Below, one piece after another: positions 6,507 to 14,711 of a stretch of 22,514 nt of DNA. The position numbers were made by a program, and so were the translations under genes. The stretch lies in NCBI GenBank assembly GCA_002440705.1, contig DJVA01000097.1:1-22514 (forward strand), in the 5' to 3' direction. The notes below the pieces were generated by a model. The model was given only the letters and a program-made list of their open reading frames with translations, had not been told where the DNA came from and did not search any database. The DNA comes from Flavobacteriaceae bacterium UBA6268. GTDB taxonomy: Bacteria > Bacteroidota > Bacteroidia > Flavobacteriales > Flavobacteriaceae. Positions within the stretch are counted from its first letter, which is position 1, and each line of letters opens with the position of its first letter.

Positions 6507-7149
6507 AAATCTTATTCAGGAGGTGGTTGTGCTCTTTGATCCACACGCTCAGGGCATCAATGTGCGATGGCAAATCGAGTTTGGAAATGATATTGGCCCG
6601 GTGCTTTTCAACGGTTCGGAAAGAAATGGAAAGGGTTTCCCCAATTTCCTTGGAAGACATCCCTTTTCCCACCATACGCAAGATGGTACGCTCGGAAGGT
6701 GTCAGGAATTTGATTTTTTCAAGCTCCGGAACAATTTCATTGGAAAGAATATCATTAAAAACCTTGCTATAGTAGGCAGTTCCCCTGACTACTTTTTGGA
6801 TGCAACGATGCACTTCTACAAAAGGTTCTTCTTTCAATAAATAGCCTAAAATCCCCAATTCCTTGGTCTGGAGTATGAGTCCCTTTTCCTTGTGGGATGT
6901 TAGGATGATAAACTCGGTGGGAAGTTCCTTTTCCCTAGACTTCTGGATGACTTCAATTCCAGTAAGATAGGGCATCTCCACATCCAAAATGGCAATGGTG
7001 GGATGCCATTCAATGATGAGGTCCAGCGCCCTTGCACCATTTTCGGCACCACCCAACACCTTATAGTTGTAGGATTTGAGCTCTTGGATAAGCCCTTTTA
7101 GAAGGATAGGGTGATCATCCGCAACCAGTATGGTAATTTCATCGTCCAT
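6505..7149 (-). CDS. LuxR/NarL-type response regulator
   Basis: The 214-residue protein has an N-terminal receiver domain (residues 5-125): acidic pocket VADDHP (Asp11-Asp12), phosphoacceptor Asp56 in AILDVEMP, switch residues Thr84/Ser85 in ILTS, and Lys106 in GYLLKE. A linker leads to a LuxR-type helix-turn-helix (about 150-212; LTPSERTILRMVGKGMSSKEIGETL then RTVEKHRANIISKL, with the usual recognition-helix pattern). I chose ATG 7149 because the upstream ATG would add a non-family tail. It overlaps the kinase stop by 11 bases, so the two are translationally coupled. The DNA palindromes at 6481-6506 and 9216-9233 flank the operon and are the best candidate targets, implying autoregulation and control of the surface-protein gene. 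Confidence 0.94.
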   Translation of the reverse strand: MDDEITILVADDHPILLKGLIQELKSYNYKVLGGAENGARALDLIIEWHPTIAILDVEMPYLTGIEVIQKSREKELPTEFIILTSHKEKGLILQTKELGILGYLLKEEPFVEVHRCIQKVVRGTAYYSKVFNDILSNEIVPELEKIKFLTPSERTILRMVGKGMSSKEIGETLSISFRTVEKHRANIISKLDLPSHIDALSVWIKEHNHLLNKI

Positions 7150-9163
7150 TTTTAAGGGGTATATTAGCATTCAATAAGGAGCCTTTACCGTTTGTGTTTT
7201 CCACTGTGAGCTTTCCACCCAAAATTTTGATACGCTCGTGCATGGTTTTTATTCCAAGGCTATTTTTGCGAAGTGCTTCACTATTTTGAAATCCTTTGCC
7301 ATTGTCCTGGATGGTAGCCGTGATTTCCCGTTCCTTTTTTAAAATAACAACCTGCAAAGTAGTGGCCTCCGAATGTTTGATGACATTACTGATGCTTTCT
7401 TGGACAAACCTGTAAAAATTCAAAACCTCTTCTTTTGTAAAGCAGGAATCTATCTCATCGATTTCTGAAGAAACAAACAAATTAGTTTCCTCGTCCAGTT
7501 CGTAAAGCAGTTGGGTAATGGCCTTGGTGAGCCCTAAATTTTTCAATATGGGCGGGTAGAGGGCTTTGGAAATAGCTCGGACTTCCTCCAGCGCTTTGGA
7601 CGTCATCAAAGCAAGTTCGTCCTGCTGGGCATTGGAAGCCTTTTTTTGTATGAGTGTCAATTGCTGCCCCACACTATCATGAAGGTCCTTAGCGACACGG
7701 GTGCGCTCGTTTTCTTGGGCCTCCATCAAAGCTTTGGAGAAAAGTTCTTGTTGTAATTTTTGGTTTCTGTACTGGTTTCGGGAGCGGATCAATAAAACAA
7801 ATCCAAAGAGGCAAAGCAATCCTAGGCTTCCAAAAACGATCCATTGGTTCTTTACTTTGTTCTGTTGCTCCAAAAGAGCCAAATCACTTTCTTGCGTCTT
7901 AATCTTCAAGTCCCTTTTTTCGGTTTCATAAAGCGTTTGGTAATACGAGAGCCCTTTTACTTTTTGGGCACTATTAATGGAATCGTTTAAGATGTTGAAG
8001 GTTTTAAGGTGTGCCAACGCATTTTTGGAATCGCCCAATTTTTCGTAAACTTCCGAAAGAAATTTTTCGGCATCCAACAACTCTTCATATTCTTGGTTGG
8101 CTTTTCGTTGCTCCAAATTTTCTATACCCGCTTGGAGCGCTTTTTTATAGGCCCCTTGGGCAAAGTAATAATGTTTCAATGCCAAGAGGTAGGAGGTTTT
8201 TTTTCGTTCATCGGTACGATGTTCGGGATTGGCTTCCATGAGTTGCAAATACGTAGTAGCCTCCTGCATCTTGCCCACATCGATGTAGGCCCTTACCAAA
8301 GCCGAAAGAACCACAATTTCGGTCAGTGCCTTAAACTCGGATTGCTGGTTGGCGGCATAGGCTTTCAACAAACTTGCCACTCTTTTTTGGTATTGATGGG
8401 TCTTGCGGTAGTCGGTGGCGGCATTGTAATTTAGCGCGATCAAGTTTTCCAGTTCGTGGGAACGTTCGGAGAGCTCGATGGCTTCAGCCCTAATGGCCTG
8501 TGCTTCATCATAAAACCCGTTTTGACTGTATAGAATCGAAAGTGCAATCTTGCAATTGATTACGTTAAAGGTGTCCTTTTCCTTAGCAAAATAGGGTTCT
8601 GCATTGCGAAGCACTCGAGACGCTTCTGCAAATTCACCTTTCATGGAGAGCGACTGGCCGATGTACATTTCTGAAAGCCCGATGTACCTTTGGTAATCGA
8701 TATTTTTTGCCAATTGTTGGGCCTTCTGATAAATGGCTATGGCGTTTTCCAATTCCCCGAGATCCTGATAGGCATTTCCCGCATTCAAGAGCATTCTTGC
8801 GAAATCCCTGGGGTCTAATTTGTCTTGAATAGGGGAATATTGATTGAATACGCGGATCGATTCTGAAGGATTGCCCAAGTAGGATTTGTAGTAGTAAATG
8901 AGGTCCGAAATATTATCGGCTGCAAGTTCTACCGAATCCAATGCAATGGCATAATCAATCGTCGCTTTAGCCAAGGAATCGTAGCGATAATTTTGATCGA
9001 ATTCCACCACGCTGGTCAGACTGTCCATCCAAACCAGCTTTTCGCCGTTTTGCGAATGCTGCATCAAGGAATCGTAACGCTTCATTTGGTTCTGGATTTC
9101 CTTTTCCTGCCCATGGGCAAGGTAGGATAGGGCGCTAAGGAGCAGGAAACCAAAAACTTTCAT
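7139..9163 (-). CDS. TPR-containing histidine kinase (HisKA_3 / NarX-like)
   Basis: A signal sequence (MKVFGFLLLSALSYLAHGQ) precedes a long periplasmic helical region (about residues 25-430) with TPR-like repeats (for example ARMLLNAGNAYQDLGELENAIAIYQKA and ALKHYYFAQGAYKKALQAG). One membrane helix follows (about 438-460, WIVFGSLGLLCLFGFVLLI). The cytoplasmic part has a HisKA_3 dimerisation helix, ENERTRVAKDLHDSVGQQL, with phosphoacceptor His495, then a HATPase_c domain with the N-box FVQESISNVIKHSEA and the G-box DNGKGF. Length 674 residues. I start at ATG 9163; a TTG one codon upstream is possible. It is cotranscribed with the response regulator. The TPR domain suggests sensing of a periplasmic protein or peptide rather than a small metabolite; that is inference. 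Confidence 0.93.
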   Translation of the reverse strand: MKVFGFLLLSALSYLAHGQEKEIQNQMKRYDSLMQHSQNGEKLVWMDSLTSVVEFDQNYRYDSLAKATIDYAIALDSVELAADNISDLIYYYKSYLGNPSESIRVFNQYSPIQDKLDPRDFARMLLNAGNAYQDLGELENAIAIYQKAQQLAKNIDYQRYIGLSEMYIGQSLSMKGEFAEASRVLRNAEPYFAKEKDTFNVINCKIALSILYSQNGFYDEAQAIRAEAIELSERSHELENLIALNYNAATDYRKTHQYQKRVASLLKAYAANQQSEFKALTEIVVLSALVRAYIDVGKMQEATTYLQLMEANPEHRTDERKKTSYLLALKHYYFAQGAYKKALQAGIENLEQRKANQEYEELLDAEKFLSEVYEKLGDSKNALAHLKTFNILNDSINSAQKVKGLSYYQTLYETEKRDLKIKTQESDLALLEQQNKVKNQWIVFGSLGLLCLFGFVLLIRSRNQYRNQKLQQELFSKALMEAQENERTRVAKDLHDSVGQQLTLIQKKASNAQQDELALMTSKALEEVRAISKALYPPILKNLGLTKAITQLLYELDEETNLFVSSEIDEIDSCFTKEEVLNFYRFVQESISNVIKHSEATTLQVVILKKEREITATIQDNGKGFQNSEALRKNSLGIKTMHERIKILGGKLTVENTNGKGSLLNANIPLKNGR

Positions 9164-9186
9164 CAACAGTTACAATGGTGCGTATT

Positions 9187-9194
9187 CAAATATA
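9187..9194 (-). promoter_or_regulatory. -7 element of the kinase-regulator promoter (TATATTTG)
   Basis: On the minus strand TATATTTG matches TAnnTTTG exactly and ends 23 bases before the kinase ATG. A transcription start near 9183 would place the centre of the palindrome 9216-9233 at about -41, overlapping the -35/-33 side, which is the classical position of an activator that contacts RNA polymerase. Confidence 0.6.
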
Positions 9195-9214
9195 GCAAAA
9201 CAGCCTAAAAGTTA

Positions 9215-9233
9215 ACTACGTGGGGTTACGTAG
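9215..9233. promoter_or_regulatory. Second copy of the ACGTAG palindrome, before the kinase gene
   Basis: CTACGTGGGGTTACGTAG (9216-9233) has 6-bp perfect arms CTACGT/ACGTAG around GGGGTT and, with the preceding A, is identical over 19 bases to 6484-6502, including the non-palindromic spacer. ACGT cores begin at 9218 and 9228, 10 bases apart. Identity of the spacer as well as the arms suggests either recent duplication or sequence-specific contacts in the middle. Confidence 0.7.
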
Positions 9234-9266
9234 AAAAATCCGGTTTGGAACATATTTCCCTTATCA

Positions 9267-9274
9267 CTACGTGG
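9267..9274. promoter_or_regulatory. Extra CTACGTGG half-site in the kinase/GMC divergent spacer
   Basis: CTACGTGG repeats the left half of the palindrome including two bases of its spacer. Its ACGT core starts 41 bases from the core at 9228, close to four helical turns. The rest of the 206-base spacer 9164-9369 holds AT-rich sequence with near -7 matches (TATAATTG 9310-9317, TATTTTTA just after) that may serve the GMC gene. Confidence 0.35.
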
Positions 9275-9369
9275 CTGGATATCTTTTTGAAATTGGGGAT
9301 GGAATTTTCGTTTATAATTGTATTTTTAGAATTCCTTAAGTATCCAACAACTACTAATACCAATGCTGC

Positions 9370-11088
9370 ATGCAAATCATTGAATCCCAAAAAACATACG
9401 ATGTGGTCATCGTGGGCTCCGGGGCCGGAGGCGGAATGGCTACCAAAATACTGGCCGACGCCGGATTGAAAGTGGCCGTCATTGAAGCGGGACCCTTTTT
9501 CGATCCCGCCGATCCCAACCAACGTACCCAATTAAAATGGCCCTACGAATCCCCCCGTCGTGGAGCCGGTACCCGCCGTGATTTTGGGGAGTTCGACATG
9601 GCCTATGGGGGCTGGGAAATTGACGGCGAGCCCTACAATCAAATTGGCGATACCCAATTCGATTGGTTCCGTTCGCGCATGTTGGGAGGCCGCACCAACC
9701 ATTGGGGGCGAATTTCCCTGCGGTTTGGTCCCAAAGACTTCAAAGGAAAAGACCGTGACGGTTTGGGCGAAAACTGGCCCATTGGGTATGACGATATCAA
9801 ACCCTATTACGATAAAGTAGACAAGCTCATCGGTGTTTTTGGCAGTAATGAAGGACGCTACAACGACCCGGATGGATTCTTTTTGCCCGCTCCTAAGCCC
9901 CGACTGCACGAGTTGTACTACATCAAAGGCGCTAAGAAATCGAATGTGGACGTAATTCCGTCACGGTTGTCCATCCTTACCAAACGCATCAACAACGATC
10001 GCGGGGTGTGCTTTTTTTGCGGACAATGCAACCGGAGTTGTTCGGTTTATGCGGACTTCTCCTCCGGAAGCTGCTTGATTTTTCCGGCACAGAAAAGCGG
10101 CGGACAAGTGGACTTGTACGTGAACAGCATGGTGAGCGAAGTCACCATCGACGAAAATGGTAAGGCTACGGGCGTTAAATACATCAACAAGGAAGACCGC
10201 CGACAGTATGGCATCAAGGGCAGGGTTGTGATCTTGGCGGCATCGGCCTGTAGCACTGCACGGATTCTGTTGAATTCCAAGAGCGAAAAATTCCCCAACG
10301 GATTAGGCAATAGTAGCGGCTTGATTGGCCATTACCTGCACGATTCCACGGGAACGGACCGTGTGTTCTTCGTCCCCGAATTGATGAACCGCAAACGCTA
10401 CAACGAAGATGGGGTAGGAGGCCTGCACGTCTATTCGCCTTGGTGGCTGGACAATAAAAAACTCGATTTTCCCCGCGGTTACCACATCGAGGTGTGGGGC
10501 GGTATGGGTATGCCTGGTTACGGTACGGGGTTCAATCCCAACTCCCTTAACAAATACCTTGGCTTAAAAGTGGGTGGTTACGGAAATGGCCTGAGGGAAG
10601 ACGTTAAGAAATTTTACGGTTCGGTAATGGGCGTCTCGGGACGGGGCGAATCCATTGCCATGAAGGATAACTATTGCGAAATCGATCCCACCACGGTGGA
10701 CGAATTTGGAATTCCGGTGCTGCGGTTTAACTACCAATGGACCGATTACGAGCGGAAGCAATCCAAGCACATGCACGACACCTTCGAGGAAATTTGCCAC
10801 AACATGGGCGGGATTGCCTTGGGTGATAAACCCGGCAAAGATCAGGATTACGGTTTGCTGAACCCAGGAAGGATCATCCACGAAGTGGGCACCACCCGTA
10901 TGGGCAGCGATCCCAAGACTTCGGTAGTCAACGAATTTGAACGCCTGCACGACGTCAACAACGTGTTTGTGGTCGATGCGGGACCGTTCGTATCCCAAGC
11001 CGACAAAAACCCTACTTGGACCATCTTGGCCCTGGCATGGCGTACCTCCGATTACATCATTGAAGAACTCAAAAAGCAAAACCTATAA
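9370..11088 (+). CDS. GMC-family flavoprotein dehydrogenase (catalytic subunit)
   Basis: The 572-residue protein opens with the FAD-binding Rossmann motif DVVIVGSGAGGGMATKILA and the acidic residue of VIEAGP. A GMC-type block RMLGGRTNHWGRISLRFGP follows, and the C-terminal GMC domain has VGTTRMGSDP and VDAGPFVSQADKNPTWTILALAWR. A Cys-rich insert VCFFCGQCNRSC gives Cys214, Cys217, Cys220 and Cys224 in a CxxCxxCxxxC spacing, suggesting an Fe-S cluster for electron exit to a cytochrome or quinone, as in FAD-dependent sugar dehydrogenases. It has no signal peptide and is followed after three bases by the subunit-3-type gene, whose Tat-like signal could carry both out folded. Likely an alcohol, sugar or glycoside dehydrogenase; the substrate cannot be read. 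Confidence 0.9.
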   Translation: MQIIESQKTYDVVIVGSGAGGGMATKILADAGLKVAVIEAGPFFDPADPNQRTQLKWPYESPRRGAGTRRDFGEFDMAYGGWEIDGEPYNQIGDTQFDWFRSRMLGGRTNHWGRISLRFGPKDFKGKDRDGLGENWPIGYDDIKPYYDKVDKLIGVFGSNEGRYNDPDGFFLPAPKPRLHELYYIKGAKKSNVDVIPSRLSILTKRINNDRGVCFFCGQCNRSCSVYADFSSGSCLIFPAQKSGGQVDLYVNSMVSEVTIDENGKATGVKYINKEDRRQYGIKGRVVILAASACSTARILLNSKSEKFPNGLGNSSGLIGHYLHDSTGTDRVFFVPELMNRKRYNEDGVGGLHVYSPWWLDNKKLDFPRGYHIEVWGGMGMPGYGTGFNPNSLNKYLGLKVGGYGNGLREDVKKFYGSVMGVSGRGESIAMKDNYCEIDPTTVDEFGIPVLRFNYQWTDYERKQSKHMHDTFEEICHNMGGIALGDKPGKDQDYGLLNPGRIIHEVGTTRMGSDPKTSVVNEFERLHDVNNVFVVDAGPFVSQADKNPTWTILALAWRTSDYIIEELKKQNL

Positions 11089-11091
11089 CCC

Positions 11092-11793
11092 ATGGACAGA
11101 CGTGAAAGTTTAAAATCGATGCTCTTGGGCTCCATGGCGGTGGGGCTTACCTTAGAAAGTTGTGTTACCGAAACTTCGCCCGAAATTATAGAAGATAAAA
11201 TCTGGGCCTACACTTATGGCCGTACCCCCAAGGAACAGGCCTTTGACGAAAGGCTGATCTGCGAGGAATTTTTTGATGAAACCGAGCGGCAGCAAGTCAC
11301 CACTTTGGCGAATTTGATTTTGCCTCCTAACGAGAGCGGAACCATCGAACAAGCGGGCGTGGTCGATTTTATCGAATTCATGGCCAAGGACGTACCCGAG
11401 TTCCAGACCCGCATCCGTGGTGGATTGATGTGGCTGAACATTTATTGCAATGCCAAGTACAATGCCAGTTTCATGACTTGCACCGAGGACCAGCAAAAAG
11501 AGGTACTGGATACCATAGCTTTCCCCGATCCTGAGGCCAAAGAACAGGTGCAGGAGGTGAAGTTTTTCTCCCTCATGCGCAACTTGGTGATGACGGGTTA
11601 TTTTACTTCTGAAGTGGGGATTAAGGAGTTAGGCTATGTGGGCAACATCCCCAACAATTGGGACGGCGTGCCCCAAGACGTGTTGGACGCTCATGGCCTA
11701 AGCTACGATCCCGAATGGTTGAAAAAATGTGTGGACATCGATACCCGCGGCGACGTGGCCCAATGGGACGAGGAAGGGAATTTGATTACGTAG
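11092..11793 (+). CDS. Gluconate 2-dehydrogenase subunit 3-like protein (partner of the GMC enzyme)
   Basis: The 233-residue protein begins MDRRESLKSMLLGSMAVGLTLESC: a twin-arginine-type signal (RR with a polar residue, then LK) with a possible lipobox ending at Cys24. The body (EFFDETERQQVTTLANLILPPNESGTIEQAGVVDFIEFMA, then LRNLVMTGYFTSEVGIKELGYVGN) matches the small subunit of membrane-bound gluconate/sugar dehydrogenases. It lies three bases after the GMC gene, so a two-gene operon and a physical complex are very likely. It probably provides export and membrane attachment for the flavoprotein. It converges with the minus-strand lipoprotein gene with only four bases between the stop codons and no visible terminator. 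Confidence 0.88.
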   Translation: MDRRESLKSMLLGSMAVGLTLESCVTETSPEIIEDKIWAYTYGRTPKEQAFDERLICEEFFDETERQQVTTLANLILPPNESGTIEQAGVVDFIEFMAKDVPEFQTRIRGGLMWLNIYCNAKYNASFMTCTEDQQKEVLDTIAFPDPEAKEQVQEVKFFSLMRNLVMTGYFTSEVGIKELGYVGNIPNNWDGVPQDVLDAHGLSYDPEWLKKCVDIDTRGDVAQWDEEGNLIT

Positions 11794-11797
11794 CCTA

Positions 11798-12961
11798 TTA
11801 TGGCCTAAAGAATATCTTTTTAGCCGGATATGGAATTTTGATGACTTTTAGTAATTCTGATTGAAAATTGGTATAAATCAAATAGTGATTGGAAGTTGCT
11901 AGGTCGTAAGTGGTTATTAAAATGACCCTTTGCTCCAAATCCATATTAATGCTAGTTGCGTTGAAATTATTGGCTTCTGGATGAGCAATGGACATGTTCA
12001 TAATTAAATCTGACATAAAATCAGTGCTAGTATTATCCTCAATGACATTTCCAGTGTTTTTATTTAAAACTGCGATGCCCGTATTATAGGGGGAGGGTTG
12101 TTGAAATCCTGTATGAATCAAGAGCCTATCCTGATAAAATTCACCTTCAAATGGGTAGAATCCTTCATTGTAGATGTAATTGTAAGGGACATCCCATTCT
12201 TCTTCGAAAGTACTTAAGTCGTATTTTTTCAATGAATCGTCGAACAAATAAACTTTTTCACCATCCGAAGTGAAGCTAAGTTGCCCCAAGCCTATTATTT
12301 CACCTTCAACAGTACCATTGTTGGTATTGATTTTAATTATTTTTCCAACGGTATTATCGTCCTGTCTTTGAACGGAGCAAAGCAAAAGATTATTTGTCAA
12401 GAAAGCTGCGGAGGTATAGTAGCCTTCTAGGCTAAATAGGGCGCAATCCTGGTTTGTCCCTTTGAGACGATAATTGGCAATTACAAGATTGTTGACTGAG
12501 TCATAAAATTCAGAACAGATAACGATTGTTCCATTGGAAGAAGTGACATATTTGATATTTTCATTTTCGATACTGCATAATTGATTGTAGGTGTTTATGG
12601 AGCCCGTATTCAAGTTTTTTTGCCCAATAGGATAATCGAGGTCGTTTAAGTCTCTAACCCACGTGATTTCCCCACTTTCCCTAAAGTCCATTTTTGAATT
12701 TTGATTAAATCCAAAACTATTGCTTAGGTTCTCTGTAGTTACCTCAGAATTTTCAGCATCAATGTTCATCAATACAATGTCGCCATCGGCTCCTGTATCT
12801 GCCAAAAGACTTAGGTTGTAGGTTTCCAATTCATCCGTCGTTTGATCGTCATTTTGATCGTCATTCTGGTCATCGTTCACATCAGGGTTGGTGCTTGGAT
12901 TTTCTTCCGTTTTTGAACAGGCTACCAATAACAGTATCATAAAAATCCAATAGAATTTCAT
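11798..12961 (-). CDS. Hypothetical lipoprotein, possibly a beta-propeller
   Basis: I do not recognise a named family. The N-terminus MKFYWIFMILLLVACSKTEE is a lipoprotein signal with Cys15. A low-complexity Asp/Asn/Gln linker (NDDQNDDQNDDQ, about residues 29-40) follows, coded by a 12-base tandem repeat. The remaining ~340 residues are rich in beta-strand-like stretches with repeated patterns such as LNTGSINTYNQL, INTNNGTVEGEI and LNKNTGNVIEDN, which resemble blades of a propeller or quinoprotein-like fold. The gene looks richer in A+T than its GMC and asnB neighbours (by eye), hinting at different ancestry or relaxed selection. It starts 37 bases after asnB on the same strand; a small hairpin TGGCA-AGTAA-TGCCA over the asnB stop may separate them. 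Cell-envelope location is likely; function unknown. Confidence 0.72.
   Translation of the reverse strand: MKFYWIFMILLLVACSKTEENPSTNPDVNDDQNDDQNDDQTTDELETYNLSLLADTGADGDIVLMNIDAENSEVTTENLSNSFGFNQNSKMDFRESGEITWVRDLNDLDYPIGQKNLNTGSINTYNQLCSIENENIKYVTSSNGTIVICSEFYDSVNNLVIANYRLKGTNQDCALFSLEGYYTSAAFLTNNLLLCSVQRQDDNTVGKIIKINTNNGTVEGEIIGLGQLSFTSDGEKVYLFDDSLKKYDLSTFEEEWDVPYNYIYNEGFYPFEGEFYQDRLLIHTGFQQPSPYNTGIAVLNKNTGNVIEDNTSTDFMSDLIMNMSIAHPEANNFNATSINMDLEQRVILITTYDLATSNHYLIYTNFQSELLKVIKIPYPAKKIFFRP
12841..12876 (+). repeat. Three 12-base tandem units in the lipoprotein linker
   Basis: TTTGATCGTCAT occurs twice in direct succession (12841-12852, 12853-12864), followed by a diverged third unit TCTGGTCATCGT (12865-12876). 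In frame the units encode the repeated acidic/amide linker after the lipid-anchored Cys. Copy number could vary by slipped replication without shifting the frame, changing only linker length. Confidence 0.75.
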
Positions 12962-12998
12962 TATAGTTTTTTTTCAAAGAAAGTAAATATTTTTGGCA

Positions 12999-14693
12999 TT
13001 ACTTGCCATACCCCTCCACATGCACTTGCTTCACCGCCCTTCCACTGGGGTCGTTCATATTTTTAAAACTCTCGTCCCATTCCAGGGCCACGGCACTGCT
13101 GCAAGCTACAGAGGGCACACTGGGCACCGTTAAGGCTGCCGCATCGCTGGGGAAGTGCTCCTCAAAAATACTGCGGTAATAAAACTCCTCCTTGCTGGTG
13201 GGCGTTTGTATGGGAAAACGGTATTTGGCATTGGCCAATTGCTCGTCCGTAACTTCACTGTTTACCAATTCCTTGAGGGTGTCGATCCAACTGTAGCCCA
13301 CCCCATCACTAAACTGTTCTTTCTGTCTCCAGGCCACGCTTTCTGGGAGCATGTGTCCAAAGGCTTCACGCAGTACCCATTTTTCCATGGCCTGTCGGGC
13401 TTTGGGGTTGCCTTCCCCGGCAAGGATCATTTTGTCCTTGGGGTTTAGGCGCATGGCCACATCCATAAATTCCTTGTCCAAAAAGGGTACCCGGCCTTCA
13501 ATGCCCCAAGAAGCCAAGCTCTTGTTGGCACGTAAGCAGTCATATAGGTGGAGCTTGTCCAGCTTGCGCACGTTTTCCTCATGAAAATCCTTGGCGGAGG
13601 GCGCCTTGTGGAAGTAGAGGTAGCCCCCAAAGATCTCGTCGGCACCCTCTCCGGAGAGCACCATCTTAATCCCCATCGCCTTGATGGCCCGCGCCAACAA
13701 AAACATGGGCGTCGAGGCACGAATGGTGGTGATGTCGTAGGTTTCCACATGGTAAATCACGTCGCGGATAGCGTCGATGCCCTCTTGTATCGTAAAGTGT
13801 ACTTCGTGATGCACGGTTCCAAGATGCTCGGCTACTTTTTTGGAAGCTGCCAAATCGGGGGAGCCTTCCAGTCCAATAGCAAAGGAGTGGAGGCGGGGGT
13901 ACCAGGCGTTCTCCACATCGCCACTTTCAATACGTTTGTCTGCATATTTTTTGGCCAGGGCCGAAGTAATGGAGCTATCAAGTCCGCCCGAAAGCAACAC
14001 CCCATAGGGCACGTCGCTCATCAGTTGGCGGTGTACCGCAGCATCCAGGGCGTTGCGCAAATCCTCGATGGAGGTTTGGTTGTCCCTTACGTTGTCGTAT
14101 TCCATCCAATCGCGGGTCCACCAGCGTTTCACTTCGCCCTCCTTGCTGTACAGGTAATGTCCGGGAGGGAACAATTCAATTTTGGTGCACACCCCTTCCA
14201 AAGCTTTCAATTCACTGGCCACGTAAAAGGTACCGTCCTTGTCCCAACCTATGTACAGTGGGATAATGCCCATGTGGTCGCGCGCTATGAGGTAGGCGTT
14301 GTTTTCCACATCGTAGAGTGCAAAACCAAAGATGCCGTTAAGCTCGTCCAAAAAGGCGGGACCCTTTTCCTTGTAAAGGGCCAAGATGACCTCGCAATCG
14401 CTTTTGGTGCGGAAGTTGTAGCGTCCTTCAAACTGCTTTCGCAATTCCTGATGGTTGTAGATTTCGCCATTGGCAGCAAGTACCAGTTTGCGATCCTCCG
14501 AAAATAACGGCTGCTTCCCCGAGGTAGGATCTACAATGGCCAGCCGTTCGTGGGCCAATATGGCTTTGGAATCGTCATAAATTCCGCTCCAATCGGGGCC
14601 ACGATGACGCAGGCATTTGGCCATGGTTAATAGTTGGGGGCGCAACGCTTCACTGGGTTGCTTGAGGTCGAAGGCGCATACAATTCCGCACAT
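12999..14693 (-). CDS. asnB: Asparagine synthetase B, glutamine-hydrolysing
   Basis: The enzyme makes asparagine from aspartate, glutamine and ATP in the cytoplasm. The start at ATG 14693 exposes Cys2 (MCGIVCAFDL), the nucleophile of the N-terminal class II glutaminase domain; a longer frame exists upstream but would destroy this and runs through the leader terminator. RHRGPDWSG and ANGEIYNHQELR are further glutaminase blocks. The C-terminal synthetase domain has the PP-loop LLSGGLDSS (Ser235-Ser241), LSGEGADEIFGGY and GRVPFLDKEFM. Length 564 residues, near E. coli AsnB. The 127 bases before the start hold an Asn-rich leader frame and a terminator, so expression is probably set by transcription attenuation in response to Asn-tRNA charging. 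It is the second gene after the E1 gene but apparently a separate unit. Confidence 0.97.
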   Translation of the reverse strand: MCGIVCAFDLKQPSEALRPQLLTMAKCLRHRGPDWSGIYDDSKAILAHERLAIVDPTSGKQPLFSEDRKLVLAANGEIYNHQELRKQFEGRYNFRTKSDCEVILALYKEKGPAFLDELNGIFGFALYDVENNAYLIARDHMGIIPLYIGWDKDGTFYVASELKALEGVCTKIELFPPGHYLYSKEGEVKRWWTRDWMEYDNVRDNQTSIEDLRNALDAAVHRQLMSDVPYGVLLSGGLDSSITSALAKKYADKRIESGDVENAWYPRLHSFAIGLEGSPDLAASKKVAEHLGTVHHEVHFTIQEGIDAIRDVIYHVETYDITTIRASTPMFLLARAIKAMGIKMVLSGEGADEIFGGYLYFHKAPSAKDFHEENVRKLDKLHLYDCLRANKSLASWGIEGRVPFLDKEFMDVAMRLNPKDKMILAGEGNPKARQAMEKWVLREAFGHMLPESVAWRQKEQFSDGVGYSWIDTLKELVNSEVTDEQLANAKYRFPIQTPTSKEEFYYRSIFEEHFPSDAAALTVPSVPSVACSSAVALEWDESFKNMNDPSGRAVKQVHVEGYGK

Positions 14694-14711
14694 AGGGTCG
14701 TTCTTTAAATT

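Noticed and set aside
8251..8256. ACGTAG inside the kinase coding region
   Set aside because: An isolated 6-base match in coding sequence is expected by chance.
9245..9469. Plus-strand frame of 74 codons in the kinase/GMC spacer
   Set aside because: It runs out of frame into the GMC gene over its FAD motif and overlaps a regulatory half-site; only its middle is hydrophobic, probably from AT-rich promoter DNA.
11785..11793. ATTACGTAG at the end of the subunit-3 gene as another regulator site
   Set aside because: It is a single half-site formed by a Thr codon and the stop codon, with no partner half and no promoter following.
13548..14507. Long plus-strand frame (319 codons) opposite asnB
   Set aside because: It is antisense to the well-conserved synthetase and glutaminase motifs of asnB; its translation has no domain signal and no start-site support.
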